Shown: piece by piece, positions 7,684-17,000 of the stretch
How the letters are laid out: each line of letters opens with the position of its first letter
How positions within the stretch are numbered: the first letter of the stretch is position 1
Notes under the pieces: generated by a model
What the model was told of the DNA's origin: nothing
Seen by the model: the letters and a program-made list of their open reading frames with translations, nothing else
Databases searched by the model: none
Program-made: the position numbers and the translations under genes
NCBI GenBank assembly: GCA_030432255.1
Contig: JAUIHS010000008.1
Span: forward strand, 62,001 to 126,000
Direction: 5' to 3'
DNA: 64,000 bases
Source: Phycisphaerae bacterium
Lineage (GTDB): Bacteria; Planctomycetota; Phycisphaerae; Phycisphaerales; UBA1924

Positions 7684-8646
7684 ATGTTCCGTCGCTGGTT
7701 CAAGAGACAACTCGAAGGTGATCGCACGCGTGAGTTGCTGATCGCGCCTTCCCTGCCCGAGATCGCAGTGGATGAGGTCCGGCAGTTCATCGTCGAGGAT
7801 GATGGCGTACCGCATATCAACTGGGCCGTGGCGGCGGCATGGATTGACGTCCATGCGGAAGACCCCGCGATGTATCCGGTGTTTCAGCGAGCGATTGCGG
7901 CGAAGTGGCTGGATGAGATTCACGACATGGTGGCGTACGAGACGATGCGCTGGCGTTCGGCGTTGGTGGAGGGGCTGGCTCCGACGCGAGATTCGGCGGC
8001 ATCGCGCCTGGAGGTGTGGAGTCTGCGTGCGCTGCATGACATCACCACATCGCTGGACCCGATTCATGACGGTGCGCTGCCGGGCCCGGTGATCATCTTC
8101 GCGACGCGCTCGTCGGATGCCTACTACAGTTTCATTGCGCACTTCTATGACGAGGGCGTGCACGGCGGGTCGGGGGGGATCTATCTCGGCGCCGAGCACA
8201 ACGCGTTTCCGATGCTGGTGATTGATGGTTCCGTGACCTGGGGCATCGAGGCGGTGGTGGTGCATGAACTGACGCACCACGCGCTGGCCGGATGTCGGCT
8301 GCCACTGTGGGCCGAAGAGGGGCTGACGCAGATGATGGAGGAACGCATCGCCGGGGGGAGGCCCTTCCTCATGAACAGCGAGATAATGGACAGGCATCGG
8401 GCCCTGTGGAGCGACATCGGTTTCGGACCATTCACCTCCGGCATCGCATTCGGCTCCGCAGAGCGTGACCAGCAGGAACTTGCATACCACCTCGCGCTCG
8501 CGATGACCCGCTCACTGCTCGAGCGGCGGGCGAGCGACTTCTTCGCCTTCGCCCGCGCGTGCCGGGACAACACGCACGAGGATGCCGCCAGGGAGCATCT
8601 CGGACGCCCCGCGGCGGAGATCGCGGCTGCTCTCCTCGATCTTTGA
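7684..8646 (+). CDS. Putative zinc metalloprotease, HExxH type (gluzincin-like)
   Basis: 320 residues, not assignable to a named family. 'VVHELTHHALAG' gives HExxH at residues 194-198 and 'LWAEEGLTQMMEE' supplies a downstream glutamate (211 or 212), the arrangement of gluzincin (clan MA) peptidases. There is no signal peptide, so it is probably cytoplasmic. The N-terminal half is acidic and helical without a recognised motif. It follows the CYTH gene by 15 bp and is probably co-transcribed. A TTG at 7678 is an alternative start. Peptidase activity is inferred from the motif alone. Confidence 0.72.
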   Translation: MFRRWFKRQLEGDRTRELLIAPSLPEIAVDEVRQFIVEDDGVPHINWAVAAAWIDVHAEDPAMYPVFQRAIAAKWLDEIHDMVAYETMRWRSALVEGLAPTRDSAASRLEVWSLRALHDITTSLDPIHDGALPGPVIIFATRSSDAYYSFIAHFYDEGVHGGSGGIYLGAEHNAFPMLVIDGSVTWGIEAVVVHELTHHALAGCRLPLWAEEGLTQMMEERIAGGRPFLMNSEIMDRHRALWSDIGFGPFTSGIAFGSAERDQQELAYHLALAMTRSLLERRASDFFAFARACRDNTHEDAAREHLGRPAAEIAAALLDL

Positions 8647-8650
8647 CGTT

Positions 8651-8668
8651 GGATCGGCCGTCCGATCC
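8651..8668. terminator. Hairpin after the metalloprotease gene
   Basis: A perfect 7-bp stem GGATCGG/CCGATCC with a 4-nt loop begins four bases after the stop at 8646. There is no T-run, so it could be a Rho-dependent end or RNA-stabilising hairpin and not a classical intrinsic terminator. Confidence 0.4.
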
Positions 8669-8739
8669 GAGCGCTGATTGGCCGCGGGGTCGATGAATGC
8701 CTCTGGAGGCGTTGCCTTCGGTGCCGCGCTCCGATAGTA

Positions 8740-8769
8740 TTCATCCGTTTATCCGGATCAACGGATGAA
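8740..8769. promoter_or_regulatory. 30-bp palindrome upstream of metH (putative operator)
   Basis: Fourteen of fifteen base pairs match across the dyad. It contains four half-sites in the order ATCCG, ATCCG, CGGAT, CGGAT around an ATCCGGAT core. It ends 45 bp before the metH ATG. This geometry fits a dimeric winged-helix repressor, for example an ArsR-type regulator of the methionine cycle. That identity is inference. I see no SAM, SAH or cobalamin riboswitch in the leader. Confidence 0.6.
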
Positions 8770-8814
8770 ATTCTGGCAACGACGAAGACGACGACTGCGA
8801 AGGGCCCCTCCTCC

Positions 8815-11800
8815 ATGACCGCACGCATCACCCACGAACTCAGCCGGCGCATCATCGTCATCGATGGTGCCATGGGCACGACTGTCCACCAGTGCAACTG
8901 CGAACTGGAGCGGGACTACCTCGGCAAGGAAAACTGCACCGAGGTCCTGCTCAAGACCCGTCCGGAGGTCATCCAGGGCATTCACGAGTTGTTCTTTGAC
9001 GCGGGCGCCGATGCCGTTGAGACGAATTCCTTCGGTTCGAACGATCTCGTCCTCGCCGAGTTCGATCTTCAGGACGAGACCCGGGAACTCAACCGGAAGG
9101 CGTGCGAGGTGGCGCATGCGGCGGCGGCGAAGTTTGCGACGGCGGATCGCCCGCGCTTCGTGCTCGGGTCGATGGGGCCGGGGACGCGCCTGGTGACGCT
9201 CGGCAACACGGACTGGGACACGATGCTGGCCTCGTACACCGAGCAGGCACGGGGTCTGATCGACGGCCGCGCCGATGCCTTCCTGATCGAGACGTGCCAG
9301 GACATTCAGCAGGTGAAGTGCGCGATGAACGCGTGTCTTGATGCACTTGCGGAACAGGGACTGACCGCGGCGGACATCCCCATCATGGTCTCGGTCACCA
9401 TGGAGACCACCGGCACGATGCTGCTGGGCTCCGAGATCGCGGCGGTCGCCGAGATGGCGCGTCGCTTCCCGATCATGTCGCTTGGCCTGAACTGCGCTAC
9501 GGGGCCCACGGAAATGACGGAACATGTCGCGTGGCTGTCGCGGCACTGGGACCGCGCCATTTCGGTCGTGCCCAACGCGGGCCTTCCGGTGCTGGTCGAT
9601 GGCCAGCCGGACTACCCGCTCAAGCCAACGCCCTTCGCGGACGCCATGGTGCGCTTCGTCGAGGAGTACGGCGTGAACATTGTCGGCGGCTGCTGCGGCA
9701 CGACCGTCGAGCACATTCGCGAACTGGCACAGGCCATGGAAGGGCGCACGCCATCGACGCCGGAGCAGCGTGAGGTGAAGCCGCCGCGAGCCGGCGCTGC
9801 CTCGCTTTACAGTGCGATGGAGTTTCAGCAGGACACGTCGTTCCTGATTGTCGGCGAACGGACGAACACCAATGGTTCGCGCAAATTCAAGCGACTGGTG
9901 AACGAAGAGGACTGGGACGCGACGGTCGCCATGGGTAAGGAACTGGTGCGTGACGGGAGTCACGTCCTCGATGTGAGCGTGGACTACGTCGGGCGCGATG
10001 GTGTGAAGGACATGCGCGAGGTCGTCAGCCGCTTCGCGCAGCAGATCACGGTACCACTGATGATCGACTCGACGCAGGTGGACGTCCTCGAAGAGGGACT
10101 CAAGCGTGCACCGGGCAAGGCGATCATCAACTCGATGAACCTCGAGGATGGCGAAGAGAAACTCGGCACGATCTGTCGACTGGCGCGGCGTTACGGAGCC
10201 GCGGTGGTTGCGGGCACGATCGACGAGGATCCCGAGGAGGCCATGGGCAAGACGGCGGCCCGCAAGATCGAGATTGCGGAGCGCATCTATGACCTGGCGA
10301 CGAAGACGCACGGTATCGAGCCCGAGGACCTGCTCTTCGACCCGCTGGTGTTGCCTGTCACGACGGGCGTGGAAGCGGACCGGCGCCTCGCACTGGAGAC
10401 CGTGGAGGGCATTCGCCTGATCTCAGAGCGGCTGCCGCGAGCGCAGACGATGATTGGCGTGTCCAACGTGAGTTTCGGTCTGAAGGCGAATGCGCGGGTG
10501 GTGCTCAATTCGGTCTTTCTGCATGAGTGCCTGGAAGCCGGGTTGACGGGTGCGATCGTGCATGCGAGCAAGATTCTGCCTCGGAACAAGATTGACGATG
10601 CGCGCTGGGACGCGGCCCTGGACCTGATCTACGATCGACGTCGCCCCGGCTTTGATCCGCTGACGGCCTTCATCGACCTGTTCCAGGATGACGAGGAGTC
10701 GCTGGGTGAAGCGCGGGTCGATCTCAAGGACCTCCCGCTGGATGAGCGCCTGCAGCGTCACATCATCGATGGGGAGACGGAGGGCCTGCCGGATGCGCTG
10801 ACACAGGCGCTGGAGGAATGGCCGGCGCTGGAGATCGTGAACACGCATTTGCTCGGCGGCATGAAAGTGGTGGGTGAACTGTTCGCATCCGGCGAGATGC
10901 AGTTGCCCTTCGTGCTCCAGAGTGCGCAGGTGATGAAGCAGGCGGTGGCACACCTCGAGCCGCACATGCCGAAGACGGACAAGTCCGACAAGGGCCGTAT
11001 CCTGCTCGCCACCGTGCAGGGCGATGTGCACGACATCGGCAAGAACCTCGTAGACATCATCCTGACGAACAACGGCTATACGGTCATCAACCTCGGCATC
11101 AAGCAGCCGCTGACGAGCATCCTGCGTGCGTTCCGTGAGCAGGGGGCTGATGCCATCGGGCTCTCCGGTCTGCTCGTGAAGTCCGTCGGCATCATGCACG
11201 AGAACCTCGCCGAGATGGCGCAGCTTGACATGGATGTGCCTGTCATTCTCGGTGGTGCCGCACTGACGCGCCACTACGCGGAGAATGACCTGCGCAGTGT
11301 CTATCCGAAGACCTACTACGGAAAGGACGCCTTCGAAGGTCTGCGCTTCATGGACTTCCTGACGACCGATCGCATCGGCGAGATCGACAGTGAGATCGGC
11401 GATCGGCTGGACAAGCGCGCGGAGACCGAGGCCCGCATCGAGGCCGGCCGCGCTGATTCGAAGAGTGGTGGTGCATCCGTCGCCGTGCTCGAACCGAAGA
11501 CCCGCAGCGATGTCGCCACAGATATCGATGTCCCCGCCGCGCCCTTCTGGGGCGATCGCGTGGTGGAGTCCGTCGATCTCGATCAGATCTATCCGTACGT
11601 CAACAAGGTCGCGCTGTATCGCGGCCAGTGGCGTTTCCGCAAGGGCAAGATGTCCGATGCCGAGTACGCAGCCCAACTCGAGGATCACGTGGAGCCGCTG
11701 TTCGCGGACCTGTGTGCCCGTTGCCGCGATGAGGACATCCTGCGGCCGCGAGTTGTCTATGGCTACTACCCAGTGCAGTCGGAGGGCGACGACCTGATCG

Positions 11801-12330
11801 TCTTTGATGCCGAGGATCACGATCGCGAGGTCGAACGTTTCACGTTCCCGCGTCAGCCGGATCGCAAGCGCCTGTGCATCAGCGATTTCTTTCGTTCCGT
11901 CGACTCGGGGGTCAAGGACGTGCTCGGCATGCACTGTGTCACGATGGGTGACGAGGTCAGCCGCCGCGCGAAGTCGCTCTTCGAGGCGGACAAGTACACC
12001 GAGTACCTCTACATGCACGGCATGGGGGTCGAGTGCGCGGAGGCGCTGGCTGAACTGTGGCACAAGCGCATGCGGACTGAACTCGGGATTGCGGGTGAGG
12101 ACAGTGCCGCGGTGCGCGACCTCTTCGTGCAGCGCTATCGCGGCTCGCGTTACAGCTTCGGCTACCCCGCCTGTCCGGAGATGTCCGACCAGGAGAAACT
12201 CTTCCGCCTGCTGAAGCCGCAGCGGATCGGATGCGAGCTGACCGAGAACTGGCAGATTGATCCGGAGCAAAGCACGAGCGCGATCATCGTGCATCATCCG
12301 GAAGCGAAGTATTTTGCTGTCAAGAAGTGA
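8815..12330 (+). CDS. metH: Cobalamin-dependent methionine synthase
   Basis: 1171 residues, close to the 1227 of E. coli MetH, with all modules in order. The homocysteine/zinc domain spans 1-310 (zinc ligands Cys227, Cys293 and Cys294 in 'NCATG' and 'GGCCGT'). The methyltetrahydrofolate domain starts near 340 ('VGERTNTNGSRKF'). The cobalamin cap covers about 620-715. The B12 domain holds D737-x-H739-x-x-G742, with His739 the lower axial ligand. The C-terminal reactivation domain (about 880-1171) has the AdoMet motif 'RYSFGYPACP'. It transfers methyl from methyltetrahydrofolate to homocysteine. A palindrome at 8740-8769 probably controls it. A heptamer-repeat hairpin begins six bases after the stop. 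Confidence 0.98.
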   Translation: MTARITHELSRRIIVIDGAMGTTVHQCNCELERDYLGKENCTEVLLKTRPEVIQGIHELFFDAGADAVETNSFGSNDLVLAEFDLQDETRELNRKACEVAHAAAAKFATADRPRFVLGSMGPGTRLVTLGNTDWDTMLASYTEQARGLIDGRADAFLIETCQDIQQVKCAMNACLDALAEQGLTAADIPIMVSVTMETTGTMLLGSEIAAVAEMARRFPIMSLGLNCATGPTEMTEHVAWLSRHWDRAISVVPNAGLPVLVDGQPDYPLKPTPFADAMVRFVEEYGVNIVGGCCGTTVEHIRELAQAMEGRTPSTPEQREVKPPRAGAASLYSAMEFQQDTSFLIVGERTNTNGSRKFKRLVNEEDWDATVAMGKELVRDGSHVLDVSVDYVGRDGVKDMREVVSRFAQQITVPLMIDSTQVDVLEEGLKRAPGKAIINSMNLEDGEEKLGTICRLARRYGAAVVAGTIDEDPEEAMGKTAARKIEIAERIYDLATKTHGIEPEDLLFDPLVLPVTTGVEADRRLALETVEGIRLISERLPRAQTMIGVSNVSFGLKANARVVLNSVFLHECLEAGLTGAIVHASKILPRNKIDDARWDAALDLIYDRRRPGFDPLTAFIDLFQDDEESLGEARVDLKDLPLDERLQRHIIDGETEGLPDALTQALEEWPALEIVNTHLLGGMKVVGELFASGEMQLPFVLQSAQVMKQAVAHLEPHMPKTDKSDKGRILLATVQGDVHDIGKNLVDIILTNNGYTVINLGIKQPLTSILRAFREQGADAIGLSGLLVKSVGIMHENLAEMAQLDMDVPVILGGAALTRHYAENDLRSVYPKTYYGKDAFEGLRFMDFLTTDRIGEIDSEIGDRLDKRAETEARIEAGRADSKSGGASVAVLEPKTRSDVATDIDVPAAPFWGDRVVESVDLDQIYPYVNKVALYRGQWRFRKGKMSDAEYAAQLEDHVEPLFADLCARCRDEDILRPRVVYGYYPVQSEGDDLIVFDAEDHDREVERFTFPRQPDRKRLCISDFFRSVDSGVKDVLGMHCVTMGDEVSRRAKSLFEADKYTEYLYMHGMGVECAEALAELWHKRMRTELGIAGEDSAAVRDLFVQRYRGSRYSFGYPACPEMSDQEKLFRLLKPQRIGCELTENWQIDPEQSTSAIIVHHPEAKYFAVKK

Positions 12331-12336
12331 GGGAAC

Positions 12337-12411
12337 AGGGACCAGTGATGAGGGACGAGGTAGGCTTCCTCAATCACATGTACTCGTCCCTGGTCCCTCT
12401 TCACTGGTCAC
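12337..12411. repeat. Heptanucleotide repeat block, inverted arms (3' of metH)
   Basis: The left arm (12337-12360) is AGGGACC, AGTGATG, AGGGACG in tandem with a period of 7. The right arm (12382-12411) is the same word family on the other strand. The arms pair into a long imperfect hairpin. The block begins six bases after the metH stop, where it could end or stabilise the metH transcript. The following dockerin gene starts immediately after it. Confidence 0.75.
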
Positions 12412-12414
12412 TTC

Positions 12415-13815
12415 ATGGCGATCCACCCCGCAACTCCGCTGCTCTTCGCGACCCTGTGCTCCGCCGCCGCTCTCGGGCAAGCGTGCCCGCACACGCAGGT
12501 GCAGAAGTTTCGGCCTGCGGACAGCGTTGCCGGTGACGCTTTTGCCGGGTCGGGGTCGTTTGAGATCTCCGGTGATCTGATCATTGCGGGGTCGCGCTAT
12601 CACGATCAGACGGCTGATGACGCCGGGGCGGCGTACATCTTTCGCTTCGACGGCATGACCTGGGTCGAGGAGCAGGAGTTGCTGGCATCGGATGGCCAGG
12701 CGGAAGACTGGTTCGGTTGGGAAGTGGGGATCCATGGCGAGACCGTCTTCGTCGGCGCTTTCGCGGATGATGATCTCGGCGAGGACTCCGGTTCGGTGTA
12801 TGTCTTCGGCTGGAACGGCAGCGCGTGGGTCGAGGAGCAGAAACTCAACGCCTCCGATGCCGAAGCGGGTGATCTCTTCGGGCGGCAGATCGCACTCGGC
12901 GATGGTGTCGCGCTCATCGGTGCCTGGTTCGCCGATGGGACGGAGTCGTCATCCGGAGCCGCTTACATCTTCCGCTACAACGGCAGCACCTGGGTCGAGG
13001 AACAGAAACTGATGCCTGCCGATGGCGAAAGCGGGGACGGCTTCGGTGGGTGGGTGGCTCTCTCCGGCGATACGGCGCTCATCGGCGCGCCCTTCCGTGC
13101 CGATGCGGGCGGGAACTCGGGTGCAGCATATGTCTTCCGCTGGAACGGCACCGCATGGGTCGAGGAGGATCGTCTCAACGCGAGTGATGCGGATGCAGGT
13201 GACACCTTCGGGAACTCCGTCGCGCTCGCCGGGAACACGGCAGTCATCGGCGCCGTCGGCGATAACGCCGGGGGCAGCAGCGCCGGTGCGGCGTACGTCT
13301 TCAACTTCGACGGAGCAGACTGGTCGCAGGTGCAGAAACTGGCCGCGACCGACGCCCATGCCGGCGCCCGCTTCGGCTATGTCGCCATCAACGAGTCCGC
13401 GGCGACGATCCTGATCGGAGCGCGGGGCGACAATGAAGAGGGGGCGGGGGCCGGTGCGGCGTATGTCTTTCGGCACAACGGCACCGCGTGGACGCAGACC
13501 GATAAGCTGCTCGCCTCGGACGGCGAGCCGGACGACGCCTTCGGGTGGCACGTCGCCATCCAGGATGAGACGGGTATCGTGGGTGCTCGCGGCGACGACG
13601 GCCTTGGTGTCGACTCGGGTGCCGCGTACGTCTACGACCTCGACCGTTGCCCGGCCGACGTGACGCGCGATGGGCGGGTGGACTTCGCGGATCTCAACCT
13701 TCTGCTCGATGAATGGGGCAGTGCGGGCGGGGAGGGCGAGACGAACTGCGACGGGTCGGTGGACTTCGAGGACCTGAACAACGTCCTGGAGCAGTGGGGG
13801 TGCGTGACGCCTTGA
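12415..13815 (+). CDS. Secreted FG-GAP beta-propeller protein with dockerin tail
   Basis: 466 residues. The first 21 form a signal peptide ending at 'SAAALGQA'. Seven repeats of about 52 residues follow. Each opens with 'L.ASD...AGD.FG' and closes with 'GAAYVFR.NG..WVEEQKL', as in a seven-bladed FG-GAP propeller. The last 55 residues are a paired-loop dockerin: 'CPADVTRDGRVDFADLNLLLDEWG' and a second loop ending 'LEQWGC'. The two Asp-rich loops should bind calcium. An exported, surface-anchored or complexed protein is inferred; no enzymatic motif is present. It begins four bases after the repeat block and is probably read from its own promoter inside or before it. Confidence 0.9.
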   Translation: MAIHPATPLLFATLCSAAALGQACPHTQVQKFRPADSVAGDAFAGSGSFEISGDLIIAGSRYHDQTADDAGAAYIFRFDGMTWVEEQELLASDGQAEDWFGWEVGIHGETVFVGAFADDDLGEDSGSVYVFGWNGSAWVEEQKLNASDAEAGDLFGRQIALGDGVALIGAWFADGTESSSGAAYIFRYNGSTWVEEQKLMPADGESGDGFGGWVALSGDTALIGAPFRADAGGNSGAAYVFRWNGTAWVEEDRLNASDADAGDTFGNSVALAGNTAVIGAVGDNAGGSSAGAAYVFNFDGADWSQVQKLAATDAHAGARFGYVAINESAATILIGARGDNEEGAGAGAAYVFRHNGTAWTQTDKLLASDGEPDDAFGWHVAIQDETGIVGARGDDGLGVDSGAAYVYDLDRCPADVTRDGRVDFADLNLLLDEWGSAGGEGETNCDGSVDFEDLNNVLEQWGCVTP

Positions 13816-14077
13816 GCGACTCGGGGCAGGTGCAGGTGCAGGTGGAGCGCCGTCGGTGCTCTAACGCTCCAGATCTCCCAGAATCGCCATCTTGAGCCTG
13901 CAGGCCATGGTGAGTTGTTTGTGATGTGGCCGAGCTTTCGGGCTGTTTGTTCCCGGCGCATGCGGTTCGCCCTGTAGACTCTTTTGCGGTGGAAGTGGCC
14001 GACCCGACGGAGGAGAGTTCCGCGGTGAGCGTGCCCGACAAGTGGTGGGTCAATCCGACCCCTCGGAGAATATGTTT

Positions 14078-17000
14078 ATGCGCTTTCCGTCCGCATTGAT
14101 CGTCGCACCTCTGTGCATCGTCGCGGCTGCCCAGGCCGACACCATCCTTGTTCCCGGCGATCATCCCACGATCCAGGCCGCGATCGACAACGCATTGTCT
14201 GACGACGTCATCGAGGTCTCGGCCGGTACCTACCGCGAGAACGTCGTGGTGCCGAGTGATCTGCGCATCGAGATTCGCGGCGTGGATGGCGCATCGTCGA
14301 CCATCATCGATGGTCTGGGAGTCGCGAGCGCCGTGACGGTGTCGGATAGCGCCGACGTTGATCTCATCAGTTTCACGATCACCGGCGGGGCTGCTGAGTC
14401 CGGCGGCGGCATTCACAGCATGAATGCCACGCTCCGCGTCAGCGACGCCATCATCATCGCCAACCAGGCGGGATCCGGCGGCGGCGCTCACGTCGCTGGC
14501 GGCTCTGCCCTTTTCAACGGTGTGATCTTTGACGGCAACATCGCCGAGACAGACGGCGGTGGATTGTCTTCGGTGGACGCGACCGTGAGTGTCGTCGACT
14601 GCTCAACGACCAACAGTCGTGCCGCGAGTGGTGCGGGCATGGCCTTCGCCGGTGGCGTCGTGGAAGTCGTGGCCACCAGCATTTCGGACAACATCGCGAC
14701 TGACAACGGCGGCGGCATCTGGTTCACCGGCGCCATCGATCCGGAGATTGACCGCTGCACGATCATCGGCAATTTCTGTTCCGCCAACGGCGCCGGTGTC
14801 GCGCACGATGGCATCGGGCAACTGGTGACGATCAGTTCGATCATCGCGAACAACGCCTCGACCGGTGGTGTGGGCGGCGGCATGTGGTCGACGGGCGCCG
14901 CCTCGATTCGCTGCCTCAACGGCACCCTCTGGGGCAACAGCGCCCCCAGCATCGGCGGTATCCAGTCCGAGCAGACGACGTTCATCGGTAACAGCGTGCT
15001 GTGGAACAACACGGACGCCACTGGGCCGACGGCCGCGGCACAGATCGGTGGCCCGGCCAACGTGGTCTACTCCGACATCCAGGGCGGCTTCGCGGGCACC
15101 AACAACATCAACCAGGACCCGGTGTTCAACGCGCCATCGGACAACGACTTCACGTTCCCGAACACCTCGCCCCTCTTCGATGCGGGTGACACGGCGCTCG
15201 TGGAGCAGGCCGGTGCGCTCGATGTGGCGGGCAACCCGCGTATCGCGGACGCGGAAGTGGACATCGGCGCGGTTGAGTTCCGCCGCACCGAGTACTTCGT
15301 GCCCGCGGACTTCGCGACCATCGGTGAAGCGATCGACTTCGCCAATGACGGTGAAACCATCTCCGTCGCCTTCGGTCAGTACGAGGAGTCACTGGACTTC
15401 ATGGGCAAGGCCATCACGCTGCGAGGGATGAGCCTTCGCGGCAAGACGCTGCTGCCCACCATCGCATCCCCGACTTCGGCACGGACCATCACATGCATCA
15501 ACCCCAACGGCCAGGCCCTGCTCGCCGACCTGATGATCACGGGTCCGAACGGGACCGGGGGCGGTGGCGTTCACGCCGAGGGGAACGTCCTGATCGTGGA
15601 CTGTCTCATCTTCGGATGCGAGTCTTCGGGTGATGGCGGTGGCCTGCTGGCCTCCGGCAACGTCAGGCTGGAGCGGACGACACTCGCGCAGAACCTCTCC
15701 GATGCGCGCGGTGGTGGCGCCTTCATCGAGGCCAGTGCCGATCCGGATGAGACGGTGCTGTTCCGCGACTGCGCCATCATCTCCAACTCGGCCGAGAATG
15801 GCGGGGGCGTGGCCTGCGCCGGCAACGCTCGGTTCATCGCGACGAACATCGTGCAGAACTCAACCCTCGGAACCGGTTCCGGTGGTGGCGTGCTCAACAC
15901 CGATGGTGATATCGAGATGATCAACTGTCGCCTGCTCGAGAATGATGCCGGCTTCGGTGGTGGTATCTTCGCCGCTGTCGGCAGTCACTCGACGCTCATC
16001 GGCAATTACATCGCGCAGAACACCGCCATCGACGGCGCGGGGGCGAATATTGATGTGAATACGTTCGTGCGGATGACGAACTGCTCCATCGTCGACAACA
16101 ACGCATCGGGAATCGGCGGTGGTCTCTATGCGACCGTTCAGAACTCCGACGCCCTCGTGGTCAATTCGATCCTCTGGGACAACGTGGGTGACGAGGTCTT
16201 CGCAGACTATGAGGGGGGTGGCGGTCGCGGCGGCGGTGACCTCGTCATCAACAACTCCTGCATCCGTTTCGGCTGGAGTGGTACCGGTACCGGCAACATC
16301 ACCGATGACCCGCTCTTCGAGGACCCGGAGGGGGATCTCTACTTCCTCACCGCCACGTCTCCGTGCATCGACATCGCGAACATGGCGGCGCTCATCACGA
16401 CGCGCGATGTTGACGACCTGGATCAGGATGGTCTCTTCCGCGAGTATTACCCGATTGATGTGAACGGCCTGCCGCGAGTGCGCAACGGTCGTGCGGACCT
16501 CGGCGCGTTGGAAGCGTTCGTGGGACCGAGTGACAGCCTGTGGACGGGTCTGGGCACGGCGGTCTGGTCAGATCCGATGTCGTGGTTCCCCGATGCGCCC
16601 GGCCCCAACAACAACGTGCTCTTCCGAGGCGACGCCAACCTGACACTGGATGCTCCGGCCACGCACACGCAGGTGCATTTCGACAATGGCGTCTTCAATC
16701 TCGATCCGAACGGCAACACGCTCGGCTTCACTGCGGATCTACTCGGTCCGGCGATCAGTGTCGGAGTGTGGTCCGACACCACCGCGGAACTGATCCTCTC
16801 GGATGGCGATCTCATGACCCTCGGCGCGCTGCCCATGCAGATCGGCGCCATGGGCGTCCTCTCCGGGAATGCGTCCATCCAGGCGGATGTTGATGTCGCC
16901 GGTGAGATTCGCCCGGGTGGTGACGGCTTCGGCAGCCACTTCATCTTCGGCGATCTCAGCATGACCGCGACTGATCCCCTCGGTGTGACCGAAGCGGGAC

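Noticed and set aside
8647-8814. SAM, SAH or cobalamin riboswitch before metH
   Set aside because: None of their conserved cores could be found; the palindrome looks like a protein-binding site.
8758-12297. Two long minus-strand frames (517 and 624 residues) opposite metH
   Set aside because: Their His/Arg/Asp-rich composition is that of a GC-rich antisense shadow, and metH is complete and unbroken on the plus strand.
13817-14077. GGTGCA hexamer run near 13830
   Set aside because: Period is 6, not 7, with only three units; not included in the heptamer family. The rest of this spacer shows no clear feature beyond the GGAG of the next gene.
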